A stretch of 64,000 nucleotides of DNA from Chamaelirium japonicum. Its lineage: Eukaryota; Streptophyta; Magnoliopsida; Liliales; Melanthiaceae. Where the stretch lies: NCBI GenBank assembly GCA_947650365.1, contig OX393554.1, positions 37,014,093-37,078,092 on the forward strand, read 5' to 3'. The notes under the pieces were generated by a model. It saw nothing but the letters and a program-made list of their open reading frames with translations, made no database searches and was not told where the DNA came from. The position numbers were made by a program, and so were the translations under genes. Shown in pieces: positions 49,572 through 60,130 of the stretch (position 1 is the first letter of the stretch; each line of letters starts with the position of its first letter).

Positions 49572-51605
49572 TCAAAGGACCAAAGGATCTCGGTGAGGAG
49601 TGCATACCCCGTGGAGATCCTGATCGGTAAAGATGATTGCCGGCCATGGGAGGCCTTTGATGGGCTTCTCTATCCAGGAGTCTTCAACTTGAGCAAGAGT
49701 GCGAACGTGATGGACACGTCGTACTTGCCGCTCAACCTCCTTTCGAGTTAGAGTTTGATGATGTAGGTTGCCGTGGATGCCGTAAACATTCGCTTGAACT
49801 AAGATAAGAGTTGCTTGAGAAGTGACCGAGCGGATCCAGCATGCCTCCTTCTCCCTTTGGGGAGGGGGAAGAGGAGGGTGTGGACCGCCAGCCCTGCCTG
49901 TCTCAGATTTAAAATCCTGAAGATGGCCTTGCTCCTGAAGGTCTTCCAGGTGGTACTTCAGGCTGAAGCACCGAATGGTAGAATGGCCGTGGCACCGATG
50001 AAAGTTGCAATAGACTGATTTGTCTTGTGTTTGCTTGGTGCCAGGCTGAAGAGGGTTTGGCCTTCTAAGATAGCTCTCGTGCTGGATCTGTTCAAGGATA
50101 ATGTCGATGGGCAAGTTCCAGCTAGTGAAGGTTGTTCTTCGAGGCTTGGTGGGTCTATCGTCTGTCCTTCGCGGCTTCTTGGAGGACTCCTTCTCTTTAG
50201 CTTGAGCGTTGTTCGCTCGGGCTGGTGGTCGTGCCGGATCTTTGTCGGATGGACGCTTCCTGAAGTCTCGCCCCTTGCGAGCGACCTGATCGTCCTCGAC
50301 TTCGATTTCTCGCTGGATCCGATCAAAGAGCGCTCCAAGGGAATCGGGAGGGTTGCGGATGAGGTCGTTGTAGATATGAAGGTCATAGTGTAGAGCATTT
50401 TGGAATGCCAACATAATTGCCTCATCGTCGAGATGGCGTCCGGAGAGCGCTGCATGCTCATTCCGGAACCTCCGTGTGAATTCTCGGAGGGTTTCGTCCG
50501 AACCCATTCGCAGCCGGTAGAGGGAGTCCAGCTTCTTCTCTGGTTTGAGGTTCAGCCGGTAATGTTGGACAAAGAGATCTGCCAGGTCTCCGAACAGGCT
50601 GACAGAGCCTGTGGGGAGATTGTGATACCAATCCAACGACATGTCATCCAAGCTGCCGGCAAAGGTGCGGCATAGAACCTGGTTGTCGTGATCGTATGGT
50701 GTTAATGCTTGTTTGAAGGCGAGGACGTGTAGCGTCGGATCTCCCGTCAGACAATTGAACTTGGGGAGAGCGACAGTCTTCCATCCTCGAGGAAATTGGA
50801 CTCGGAGAATCTGCCGGTGAAGCGGTCCTTCTGAGGCGTGGTCGTTCCTTCGATCATTCCGCAAGTCGGGGAGGCGTCCCGAAGGTCGAGGAGGAAGATG
50901 GGGCTTGGAAGTTCTTCCTTCTTGGTGATGCTTCACTTGGACTCGGTTATTACTGAGGTGGGACCGAGCTCCGGACTGATATCTTCTGCTGCGAACATCC
51001 TGGCGACTGCTTGAGTCAGAAGATGATACTGAGTTGAGTGGCTTTGGGTGACGAGTCGATTCGTCCAGACGTTCCCAGATGCTCTGTTTAGCCGGAGGAG
51101 GCGATGGTCCCCTTGAAGGAAGCCTGAGGGATTGCCGGGAGGTATCGATGACAGATCGTCTGGACGGAGCGGGGGAGACATGAAGCGGCCGGTGGATGTT
51201 TGCTCCTTTGTTGATACCGGCGACCGATCGCGGGGGATCAGCTCTTCCTTCGACAGCGATTTGTCTGAGGGAGTCTCTCTCTACCATGAGGGCCGCATTC
51301 TGCTTCATGATAGTAAGGAGTTGGAAGTCCTCTGCGGTGATTTGGTACGATGCTTGAGCGTCGGCACCAGGAGAGACATGTGCTTTCCCCAAGCGTTGAG
51401 GAATTTGGTCAGCGAGTTGAGGTGACCGCTGAAGTTGAGCTTGGGCGGCGCGATCAACCGACGGGCGACTCCTTGAATTGGCAGCGAGCTGCTGTTCCGG
51501 ATGTTGGCTTGTTGCAAACCGACGACTCATTGATCGAGTTGTCGGATGCTGGGCGTCTGGGTGCATGCCGCTTTCCTCTGGCCGGTCCATCGGTGTCTTC
51601 GCCAT
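49572..51605 (-). CDS. Gag of the outer Tat-lineage element
   Basis: 677 residues from ATG at 51605, about 100 bp inside the primer-binding site. The N-terminal third is Ser/Arg/Gln-rich and disordered. The capsid-type domain spans about residues 265-440, with ALPKFNCLTGDPTLHVLAF, DWYHNLPTGSV and ETLREFTRRFRNEHAAL. The zinc motif CNFHRCHGHSTIRC is near 535. The frame ends with TGA at 49572-49574 just before the protease. The sequence around the stop (DLHGVCTPHRDPLVL) is the conserved approach to the protease in Tat elements, so the stop interrupts what was a continuous frame. Gag forms the cytoplasmic particle in which reverse transcription occurs. Confidence 0.92.
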   Translation of the reverse strand: MAKTPMDRPEESGMHPDAQHPTTRSMSRRFATSQHPEQQLAANSRSRPSVDRAAQAQLQRSPQLADQIPQRLGKAHVSPGADAQASYQITAEDFQLLTIMKQNAALMVERDSLRQIAVEGRADPPRSVAGINKGANIHRPLHVSPAPSRRSVIDTSRQSLRLPSRGPSPPPAKQSIWERLDESTRHPKPLNSVSSSDSSSRQDVRSRRYQSGARSHLSNNRVQVKHHQEGRTSKPHLPPRPSGRLPDLRNDRRNDHASEGPLHRQILRVQFPRGWKTVALPKFNCLTGDPTLHVLAFKQALTPYDHDNQVLCRTFAGSLDDMSLDWYHNLPTGSVSLFGDLADLFVQHYRLNLKPEKKLDSLYRLRMGSDETLREFTRRFRNEHAALSGRHLDDEAIMLAFQNALHYDLHIYNDLIRNPPDSLGALFDRIQREIEVEDDQVARKGRDFRKRPSDKDPARPPARANNAQAKEKESSKKPRRTDDRPTKPRRTTFTSWNLPIDIILEQIQHESYLRRPNPLQPGTKQTQDKSVYCNFHRCHGHSTIRCFSLKYHLEDLQEQGHLQDFKSETGRAGGPHPPLPPPQREKEACWIRSVTSQATLILVQANVYGIHGNLHHQTLTRKEVERQVRRVHHVRTLAQVEDSWIEKPIKGLPWPAIIFTDQDLHGVCTPHRDPLVL

Positions 51606-51704
51606 TCGGGTTTAACGATGGAGATAGACGGATTGCCCGGGCAACCAGTAGCTGCTATTGAAGGAGTTTGGAAGCTTAGAAGTTGTAAGTTGAGAGGATC
51701 TCTA

Positions 51705-51721
51705 TCCCACAGACGGCGCCA
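51705..51721 (-). other. Primer-binding site of the outer element
   Basis: The minus strand reads TGGCGCCGTCTGTGGGA, three bases inside the 5' LTR. The TGGCGCCG start is characteristic of Tat and Athila elements. Its first nine bases fit the 3' end of plant tRNA-Asp, but the remainder diverges from it. The tRNA used is uncertain. Confidence 0.85.
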
Positions 51722-51724
51722 AAC

Positions 51725-52367
51725 TGTGGGGGAGGATTTCGGCCGTCGTACGTGACCCTCCTCCAATAGTCGATTGAAGGTTTGACCCTTCGGGATGTGG
51801 CGCGCTTCGAAGCGCTGAGTTGTGACTTGCTGGGCTATCACACTAACACTATAGAGTAGTAAGGTAGAGAAAGATATGACACAGGATGTGGTGACGAAGT
51901 TCGGCCGAAGCCTACGTCTCCGTGCGATAAGACGCAACCTTTGAATCCACTATCTCTGAGTAAACAATATAGCTACTCTCGACAGGCCGATGAGTGCTTC
52001 TTACAAGTAATCAGAGGGTGGAAAAGGAGTCTGAAAACCAGAAAACTCGAAGAGCTCTGGAAAACAGAAAGTGGGTTTCTGGTCTGGAATTTCGGATTTG
52101 GAATCATTTACAAGGTTTGCTATTTATAAGGGCTTAGTTTATCTAGGGAATATTCCAGGAATATTCCCAGGAATATCCGGGGTTTGGTAAATACCGGGGG
52201 GATTTACCAGACCCCAGATAGTGCAAGTGGGCCCCAGGCAGGGCTGCGGGTCCCACCGTCTTACCCATGGGCCCCAGGCAGGGCTGCGGGTCCCACCATT
52301 GGACTCGTAGGCCCCAAGCAGGGCTGTGGGTCCCACCATTGGGCGTTAGCCAGATTTTGCACCCACA
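51725..52367 (-). repeat. Right LTR (5' LTR) of the outer element
   Basis: 643 bp, TGTGGG to CCCACA, aligned without gaps to the left LTR with four transitions. TATAAATA on the minus strand at 52121-52128 would drive genomic RNA toward gag. Confidence 0.95.
52121..52128 (-). promoter_or_regulatory. TATA box of the outer element's 5' LTR
   Basis: TATAAATAGC on the minus strand, about 400 bp before the LTR end that borders gag. Confidence 0.65.
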
Positions 52368-52372
52368 GTCCT

Positions 52373-53122
52373 AGCAACTAGGATACTCATCCTAAAGGGC
52401 CAGCCTTATAAAAGAGCATTAGGAGAAGGGGGACGACCCTAGTTTTGAAGCGCAAGCCGCTCGTCTCTTCTCTTCTCATCTCTTTTGTCTCTCTCATTCG
52501 CTTGCGACCTCGGATCGCGACTTGTCTTCCTCGCATGGTGTTGCATAGATAGAGAAGGGCTAATATAAGCGGGCACTCAGAGACCCTTTGTTGATATATC
52601 GTGGATCGTGTGAGATCGGGTGAACTAGAAGGCGCTTCTTGTAATCTCCCACTGTCCAGATTTTATACAGAAGATTAATAATGTTTTTATTGCTGCAAAA
52701 GCTTTATAAGTCCAAACGACCTCAAACTAGATGTAAAAGTTATGTGTCGAAGTCATCTACCTGTAGTCAAAATTTTAGCATAATCTGAGTTTGATATCAA
52801 AAGTTATGGCTATTGTATCGAAGCCTCTCTAAGTAGATCCGAGCCCGTTTGCACCGATAAAGAGGAAATTTGTCACAGTGAAAGAATCCGCATGGAAGTA
52901 TGACTTTTAATATATAAATCTACTATAAATAGAACTTGTATGCATGCTAGATTATTCTTTTCACTAGATCGACGTTAGGAGATCGAGTAGTTTTTATACT
53001 AGATTCATACACGCACGTACAGAATGTTTCAATAAAATTTTTGATATATAACGCACACCATCCACGGTCTTCGGACCTACCCTTTGCTTCCACTGTGGAC
53101 CTCTACCTTAGGATTATTTTCA
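52373..53122 (+). mobile_element. Putative copia-type LTR, right part
   Basis: Continuation of the split LTR. TATAAAAG at 52407-52414 is followed by a CT-rich leader-like stretch (52460-52500), as expected for the R/U5 part of an LTR. The segment ends TTATTTTCA at 53122, five bases before a primer-binding site. Confidence 0.5.
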
Positions 53123-53127
53123 ATAAT

Positions 53128-53139
53128 TGGTATCAAAGC
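53128..53139 (+). other. tRNA-Met type primer-binding site of the split LTR element
   Basis: TGGTATCAAAGC, the usual copia variant, sits just downstream of the LTR end. It supports reading 24233-53122 (minus the insertions) as one 5' LTR on the plus strand. Confidence 0.65.
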
Positions 53140-54367
53140 TATGTTAGTGGTGTGTGTTTCATCTTTTTTCATAAACCTATCATGTGCGCACATGATTAAT
53201 ATGTGCTACCATCAGAGTTCTACGAGTAGATTTTGTATATTATAGATATTATGTGTTCTATAAATTGATCTTGTAGGACACCACTTTAAATTGTCTGGAT
53301 ATGTGATTGCTTTCTACCAGGGGTTAGACTCTATGCTAGTATTTATCTAGATGTGTTTTCTTCTGTGCATGGATAGGTTTTAGAGTCATACGTAGTCTGG
53401 CAAGAGGCCAAGTGGAGGTTGACTACCCTTGATTCATAGGCTTTTTGCTAGGCTTGTTTTTTCTTTTCTTTCTAGGGCCGACAAGTCCATGCAATTAATA
53501 CCCGATTATTAATTAGAAGATTGAATTGACGGAGATCGATTGAGAGTTGAGAAACTCATGGGGCTAGGGCAATCCAAGATTTAATGCTATAGATGATGGA
53601 CCCACAAAGGGTTTCGACGTATGATATCTAAATTGTAAATTAGCCCAGACTCTGATTCCCACAGAAACTAGAATCGAATTCTTGGATCTGAGAAGCAATA
53701 TCAAACAGTACCTTATGGTGGCAAGAGGAATTTCTCGGTTATCATAATTTTCTCCCAATGGACTGTTATCCATGCACCTCTTTGCAGCGTACATTTGAGA
53801 GACGGAATCATACCCTATTAAGAAGGATGCATTCCATGATCAATCACATGGATTTTCCATTGTAGTTTTTTTGTATATACACTTCAAACAAATATTAATC
53901 TAGATATTAATTCTACTCCCATTAGACGTAAAAGGTATTTTTAAGTAGGAAAATGATATTTTCTGTGAAAATCTCTATTTGAATATGACAAACAAGTATC
54001 ATGTGTGAGCTTGATAAAACACAATCTTAACATGATGATACAAGAGTTGCACCTCCTGTACCTAAGTTAGCAAGAGCTGTATCTCAACCTACCACCATGG
54101 TTCTATTAAGATGCAACAAGAGTTGTGCAAGATCCTAAAAGATGTCCACACTTGGTACATCTAATAGGAAGCTTGTGCTTTGACAAAGCTGTCAAATTTA
54201 CAATTTTCAACAGAACCCTAAAGAGGTCTACATTTACTAAAAAAGTAATGCTACCCGGACAATCTCAAAAAACAATCTAAAAAATAAACCAGACCTAAGA
54301 AGTGGTGGCGGAGCCCAAGGGTTAGTTTTCTGATGCACTGACCCCTGGGCCCCATCACCACTTTTTG
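53140..54367. other. No gene recognised; presumed eroded internal region of a copia-type element
   Basis: AT-rich sequence downstream of the primer-binding site without gag or pol motifs in any frame. Confidence 0.5.
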
Positions 54368-54383
54368 GGTCTAATTTGTTTTT

Positions 54384-54520
54384 TTTTTTTTTGAGAAATC
54401 CCTCTCGAAGATTAGAGGGGGGGGTTTCGGCCTAGACCCCTACCGGTTTATTAAAAGAAAAAGAAAGTACAAGAAATACCCAAGAGGCACCGACTCCCGA
54501 AGTGAAGCCATATCTTACAC
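54384..54520 (-). mobile_element. 5'-truncated LINE-like insert with perfect target duplication
   Basis: GGTCTAATTTGTTTTT occurs at 54368-54383 and again at 54521-54536. Between them the minus strand ends TTCGAGAGGGATTTCTC followed by poly-A, the normal 3' end of an LINE-type retroposon. Only about 137 bp remain, with no A or B box, so a truncated LINE is more likely than a SINE. The long duplication indicates target-primed reverse transcription and a fairly recent event. Confidence 0.7.
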
Positions 54521-54536
54521 GGTCTAATTTGTTTTT

Positions 54537-55350
54537 AAAATTATTTTTTAGATTGTCCGAGTAGTGTTACTCTTTTTTTTAGGGGTATCTAGCAGTATTA
54601 CTTTTACAAAAAAGGATAATGAGCCTTAATTATATTTTGGGTAATTTTGATTTGCCTCTCAAAACTGTTTTGTGTTTGGACATAACTCCCCAAATTAATC
54701 ATATGCCCTCCAAAAATATGGTATTTAGGCCTGCCCTATCACGCCCCAAAAATCTGGCACCAATATTTGGGGTGTGAGGTAAGAAAGAGGGGAAGGGTTT
54801 GGGTTTTAGCCAAGTAACTATATCAAGTTGGGGATCTCACAAGGCTATATATTGCACTCTTACACACATGTGAAATTAAAAGGGGGGAGGAAACAAACTC
54901 AACCTTCAAGAAAGCTATTATCTTCAGTATATGTGGCACGTCGATGCCATTACATGCTGACATGAGTCCCTCTAAGAGACCATGGCGCTAAAGCCTCCAA
55001 CAGCGAGTCAATTAGCCTTACCCACTCCTTGACACTTGGGTGCATCAGTCTGGTCCTATTTACATGGTTGATTTATTTGGCCACTTATATATTATATTTT
55101 CAGATAGTCTATCCTAAGCTTGGGACCATGAGTAGAGGCATACCCAAATGAGTTTTACATCTAGATCTTTGCAATACAATCTAAACTACACCACACAAGA
55201 TATCTTATTCTAAAAATAGAGTTACAGTCAAACGTTGACGACAGAAGGTCTACAACCGCTACTACAAAAAGGAAACCATGACAACCGACTCCATGACGGC
55301 TACCGAATTCCATAACCGCTATCAATACTCCAGCTCTGATACTAACCTGC
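54537..55350. other. No gene recognised
   Basis: TATCACGCCCCAAAAATCTG at about 54737 resembles the terminus of some plant gypsy LTRs, but no partner was found. The remainder is featureless. Confidence 0.45.
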
Positions 55351-55367
55351 AAGAGAGTTTACTATTT
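55351..55367. repeat. SINE target-site duplication, left copy
   Basis: AAGAGAGTTTACTATTT, repeated exactly at 55578-55594 after the poly-A tail. Confidence 0.92.
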
Positions 55368-55577
55368 ACCCACCAGGGGATTGGAGAGTTGGCAAAGCAA
55401 CTGATGCTTTGGTGATGAGGTTGTGGGTTCAACTCTTCCTCCCCTCGATTTACCCAGGAGTGAAGTGGGAATTGCCGAGTGGGTCGGGCTTCACTCCCGG
55501 AGGGATTAGTCCGAGCCTGAAGTGGGCCATTGCCCGAAAGGTTTCGGGACACCCGCCGATGTCAAAAAAAAAAAAAA
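55368..55577 (+). mobile_element. tRNA-derived SINE with poly-A tail
   Basis: A 210-bp insert ending in poly-A between perfect 17-bp duplications. TTGGCAAAGCAACTG at about 55389 resembles the polymerase III A box. GTGGGTTCAACTCTTCC at about 55426 resembles the B box. The rest has no coding capacity. It resembles the Au-type SINEs of flowering plants in layout. It would be mobilised by a LINE reverse transcriptase. The perfect duplication suggests a recent insertion. Confidence 0.85.
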
Positions 55578-55594
55578 AAGAGAGTTTACTATTT

Positions 55595-58500
55595 GGAATG
55601 AGTAACCCTCATTAAACCCCGAGGAGGTTAATCCAATTTAATGACTAGTGACAAACTGACAATCTAAGAACTAGTAAATATCATATTTTAAAGCGATTTA
55701 CTATTAGCTTAATTTGGCTTACTATGTTCTCAGGTATAACCTAGGTGTCCATGCAATATCTATGTTCTCATGCCAGTCCTAATGCCAATAGATTATCATT
55801 CCTAATAGTCCTATAGTCCAATATCAATAATATGTTGTGTTGGATTAACAATTAAATAAGTCATCTATCCTAATATGAACCTCGGATATTTTATTCATAA
55901 TGTCCTCGGTCGGGTATTACTATAGAGCCTTTTATTTCGATGTAGAGGGCCAACTCTCTTGTCGTGCATCCATCACTATCATGCAAAAATATACCCAGAT
56001 GATCATAAGAGGTTTTTCATCTTTCACGGTGGAATTCTACCGCCCAACTTATTTTACTATAGGGACTTCAACACCTGAGGACATGATTGCTAGACCAATC
56101 CCTACTGGAGGACTATTCCTATTACCTTTACCATAATCCGTGCCCGTGACCCCTAACCTACTTATCTTTGGTTATGCAAACATGGTGGTTTACGGCCCCT
56201 ACATGCACGGGGTCCCTACCGCTTAAATAAGGCAGAATATCAATTTAATCATTCCATAAAAGTACCAAAAGCTCAGCACAATGAATAATAATTTCTCATA
56301 AACTCTGAAGATGTATACATTGATTAAATCCTTTTTAGCAATTTAATCCGGAACTCGCACCACACTCGCAACCCACATTGCATGATATATAATAAAATAA
56401 ACACTTCTCCGGGCCCAATCTAGGTATGATCCCCACACTCCTACCGGAAGGGTGGGGGTCACACTTGCCATTATTATTTTATTCATGACTTAAATTTAAG
56501 GGGATGGTATATAAGGTGTCCATAAAAAAATGCTAATTAATTATTTGTTAGTGCATGTGTCGCCAAACTCGCGACTCCGCATGCAAGGCGGGATCCACTC
56601 GATCACATGCGACGAGTCCGACGGAACCCATATGCAACATTATGGACACATACCCTTAGTTTAACTAGACAATCCAAACTAGTATGTAGATTATGATGCA
56701 AATGTCACTTGATCGAAGTACACGATCTATTGTTATCCTTTGCTCCGACTCTACCGAGTCGATGCGAACAAAGCCTGACAAGTGCATACAGTCGGATTAC
56801 TAGTCTTTTATTTAAATGGTTATCTATGAGGGTTTAAGCAAGGTCAAGATTTGATTATGCAATCATCCAAGATGCCCTCGGGCTACGTGCGAGTATAGGT
56901 CGACATACACAATTATAACCTACAAAACCTCCTGAGCCTATACTCGGATTGGTAATGATTATCTTGTCTTTTCTGGTCGGATCCCGGAATTGGTCGAAAG
57001 ATGCTCTGGGCGCCATCATGTGTCATCCCATTAGCACACAAAATGGTCCGATCGATGATGTATGACTACATATCAAGTGGTGGTGCACTGCCATGCACAA
57101 GGCACAACTTCGCTCACCCCTAGCCATAGGGGCGATCGACTACCGTTGACAAGATTGGTTGGTCACGATTGCGATTGGATTGTCCCCGCACAATTGCACC
57201 CCAAACACTTTTATAAATTTCTAATATGCTCAAAATAACATCGCATAAGCGACTGGTTAGACAGGTCGACTACGAGTCAATGGGTTGCGATCAACTCGAC
57301 AAGGTTCATAAGTGGTCGATGGCCACGATTCCCACATCGCACAGGTATCTTGGTCAAGGTCTAACAAGTTACATACTACCATATATTACCCCTAAGAATT
57401 AAAAAGGGGTTAAGAAATAATGACATGCCCTACGGTTGTGATACAACCGTTGCTGTGCCATATGCACGGAAAATGGTGCGGGTTCTATGATCTAAAATAA
57501 TGGCTTTGCCCAGTCGATCTCCGGGGTCGGCTGCGATTAAATGCATTGAAGGTCAAAAAGGATCCAATCAACGCGACATTGTCGCAATTGTGGTTAATAT
57601 AAGTGGAGAAATTCAAGGGTTGTGAAGCCGTAATCGACAATGTCGATTGTAATCGAGTTTGATTCATCGAAGAAGGGACTCACACGGGAATCGCATGCAC
57701 TCCTGGCCAGCCAAGGCCGCTAAGTTGAATGACCCATGGTATCAAAAATTTAAATAGCCTCGAGGGGTTGCGATTGACACAAGAGGCTTTGGTTTTGACC
57801 ATAATCAAGCATCAACAGGTTGGCAACTAAGGGCGTTGGGCTAGGCATGGGGTGGTGCTTGGCGGAGGGCGGTTGGGTGCCACCTCGCTGCTCAGTCGCT
57901 AGCCACATGGCTTATGACCATCACAGTGATAAAATGAAAGAGGCACAGTCAGAGCTGGTCTTTCGTGGCCGGAGATGGTCATGCGCCACCTTGCTGCCGA
58001 CACAAAAGCACCGGTAGTCACAAGGGGGAAATGAGGGGGTTCTACCAAACAGAAAACAGAGAATGAAAAGGAGAGGAAGGGTACCCTCCTATGATCGTGG
58101 GGCTCCTCCATAGGTGCGAGATCCTCTTCCGTGCCGCACCTCCTTGTCAGCGTCGATTCCTTGGGTTGGCTACCACCCAATCGATTGAAGGGTGCTACCA
58201 AATGAAATCGAAAATGAGAGACCGGGTTTGAGAGAGAAATCAGTGAATAAGGGGAATGAAAATTGGGGAAAAATAGGGGAGGGAATAGGAAGGAGGAAGG
58301 GAAATGGGAGAGGGGGAGGGAACCTACCCGAGGTCGTAGGGGCTTCCTCCTCTGCAGCTGCACCTACCTTCATCCTCGAGAGTCCACACACTTGGATGCA
58401 CCTCCACACAACTAAGATCATAGAGAATGGGAGATGAGAGGGATGGAAAGAGGGGAGGTTGGGTTAGGGGGGGGGGGGGGGGGTGTTTAAGGGCTTAGGC

Positions 58501-59280
58501 TGATTTAAAGGAGGAGGGGTGGCCGGTGGCATGAGGGAGAAGGGGGCGCAAAACCCTAGGGGGGCTAGGGCTTGGTTTAGGGATGAGGGGAAACATATGA
58601 GATCCTTTTCGAGCAGCAGTCCCGACCACCTTTTCATTTGAGTTGAACCCCCTGTGGATGAATATGCCCCTTCTCCCCATTCGAATTTAGATTTCCTGCC
58701 CCCCTGGACCTAACCGAACCCTCGTTGTTGCCGGACCTAACCGAACCCCCCTCCCCCCCCCCACCCAGCTGGACCTAATCTATAGGCTATGGGATGAACC
58801 CTAGACCTAGAAATCCCAAACCCTATACCTAACTGAATTCCCCCCCGCCGCCGCAGCTACTGCTGCCTTCGCCGCCGCCGCTGCAGCCTCCGTTGCTCGC
58901 GCCCGTAGCCACTGTCGCCTTCACCTCCGCCGCCACTGCCGCTCTCGCCTCTGCCTGAGCCTCTGCCCCCGCCTGCGCAACCGCCAGCCGAGCTTGAGAG
59001 AGATGAAGGGAGGGTGGTCTCGGGAATAAAAAAGAAGGGGAGAGTTTTTCCTAAAGTTTGGAGTGGTTAGAGTAGCTTGAGCTCAAATGAAATATTTCGG
59101 TGGGTTTATCCTAATGTGGGGTTGGTTAGAGGGGTCTTAGACTAATAACCCTTTTTTTAATTGATTTATTTTATCAGAGTAAAGTATGACCCAATCATTG
59201 ATTGCCACGTCAGCTTGTTGGAGCCAAGTGCTCCAACACCTGTTGGAGCCGATCACTGTTGATTTAAGCTAGGGCTGAGG
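55595..59280. other. No gene recognised over 3.7 kb
   Basis: Short frames only. A poly-G run lies at 58468-58483 and poly-C runs near 58751-58762. Bases 58838-58980 are GC-rich with CCGCCGCCGC and GCCGCTGC words. Bases 58250-58330 are purine-rich. Some of this may be eroded transposon sequence, but no element could be delimited. Confidence 0.5.
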
Positions 59281-59291
59281 TAGGTATTTCG

Positions 59292-59297
59292 TGGGCT
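59292..59297 (+). promoter_or_regulatory. Site II-type promoter motif of the proteasome gene
   Basis: TGGGCT lies 73 bp upstream of the ATG. TGGGCY motifs together with a telo-box are typical of plant housekeeping promoters. Confidence 0.45.
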
Positions 59298-59347
59298 GTA
59301 AGTATCCCCGCCCTAACGTGTAAACAGTGTAAACAGGCTTTCACGGG

Positions 59348-59356
59348 TTAGGGTTT
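59348..59356 (+). promoter_or_regulatory. Telo-box in the proteasome gene leader
   Basis: TTAGGGTTT (AAACCCTAA on the other strand) lies 9 bp upstream of the start codon. Confidence 0.5.
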
Positions 59357-59364
59357 GAGAGGTG

Positions 59365-59771
59365 ATGGCGATGGAGGCAGAGCTGGCGATAGGACGACGC
59401 GGCGATCGGGCGATGGCGGCTGGCGACGGCGATCGGCAGCAGACTCTGTATGTTTTTTTTCTTCTCCTCTTCCTTTCCTCCGTTTCTGAACCGAAACCGG
59501 GGGGAGGGGAGAGGACACCGATCCGCGATTCGGATCGGTTTGGTCCGATCCTCAAACCGTGGTTTTATATATTGACAATTCATGCAATCAAGAAATTGCT
59601 TTTACTGTGTTGATGATGATTTGTCAGTTCTTTCTAATGGCCTTGAAATTCGATTTACCTTATAAACTGAACTAACCAAAATCTTTCCCTACAGCTCCCC
59701 GTACGTGACCGGGACATCGGTGTTGGGCATGAAATACAAAGATGGAGTCATCTTGGCTGCTGATTTGGGAG
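59365..59771 (+). CDS. PBG1: 20S proteasome beta subunit type 4 (beta-7), first two exons
   Basis: Exon 1 is 59365-59447 (MAMEAELAIGRRGDR...). It has a GTATGT donor. Exon 2 is 59695-59771, after a TTTCCCTACAG acceptor. The 53 complete codons spell a variable leader, then QQTLSPYVTGTSVLGMKYK and DGVILAADLGG, the start of the proteasome beta fold as found in the plant PBG1 subunit. A second ATG two codons on is a possible start. This subunit is non-catalytic and helps assemble the 20S core in cytosol and nucleus. The donor GTTAGT after exon 2 is usable. No later exon is visible in the remaining 4.2 kb, so the gene either has a long second intron crossing the window edge or is a truncated copy. 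Confidence 0.8.
59448..59694 (+). other. PBG1: Intron 1 of the proteasome gene
   Basis: 247 bp, GTATGT to CTACAG, phase 2. T-rich at its start, with canonical plant splice sites. Confidence 0.75.
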
Positions 59772-59871
59772 GTTAGTCGGACAGGGGGCCAAGCACACAA
59801 ATAGCTTTCTCTATACTGATTTCTCATTGAAATGCATACTGATTGTATAGAAAGAATTGTTATAAAGATTA

Positions 59872-60121
59872 GGGTAAATTACACTTTACCCCCCTTGAAG
59901 TTTAGCTCAAAAACACTTAACCCCAGTTAAAAAACTACATTTTGTCCCCTTCCATTCAGTTTTAATCAGATAAAATTACCAAATGGGGCAATTAAGTAGT
60001 TGATAAAAGGGGGTATTGTGCAAAGATTTCAAACTTTAGGGAGCGATTTGGAACAAAATAAACTACAGGGGGGGTTAAGTGTTTTTGAGCTAAACTTCAA
60101 GTGACAAAGTGTGATTTACTC
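59872..60121. mobile_element. Mutator-like MITE in intron 2 of the proteasome gene
   Basis: TAAAGATTA at 59863-59871 is repeated at 60122-60130. The ends are inverted repeats of about 54 bp: GGGTAAATTACACTTTACC on the left, GAGTAAATCACACTTTGTC in reverse on the right. Both arms then include TTGAAGTTTAGCTCAAAAAC and ACTTAACCCC. At 250 bp with no coding sequence, it is a clear MITE with a 9-bp duplication. Confidence 0.88.
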
Positions 60122-60130
60122 TAAAGATTA

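Larger units (their letters stand above)
25780..52367 (-). mobile_element. Tat-lineage Ty3/gypsy retrotransposon (outer element, interrupted)
   Basis: The element is bounded by two 643-bp LTRs and a perfect 5-bp duplication (GTCCT). Its own length is about 14.2 kb once the inner element is removed. On the minus strand the order is LTR, primer-binding site, gag, protease, reverse transcriptase, RNase H, a second RNase H, integrase, tandem repeats, an antisense gene, more tandem repeats, polypurine tract, LTR. The second (archaeal-type) RNase H and the long non-pol 3' region with an antisense frame define the Tat lineage. Two in-frame stops and an integrase deletion suggest it is no longer autonomous. 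The LTRs differ at four positions by my reading, all transitions. Confidence 0.95.

Noticed and set aside
54737..55345. Possible gypsy LTR start (TATCACGCCCC) with a reversed primer-site-like GCTCTGATACTA at 55333-55344
   Set aside because: The primer site has a mismatch, no matching second LTR was found and the boundaries cannot be fixed.
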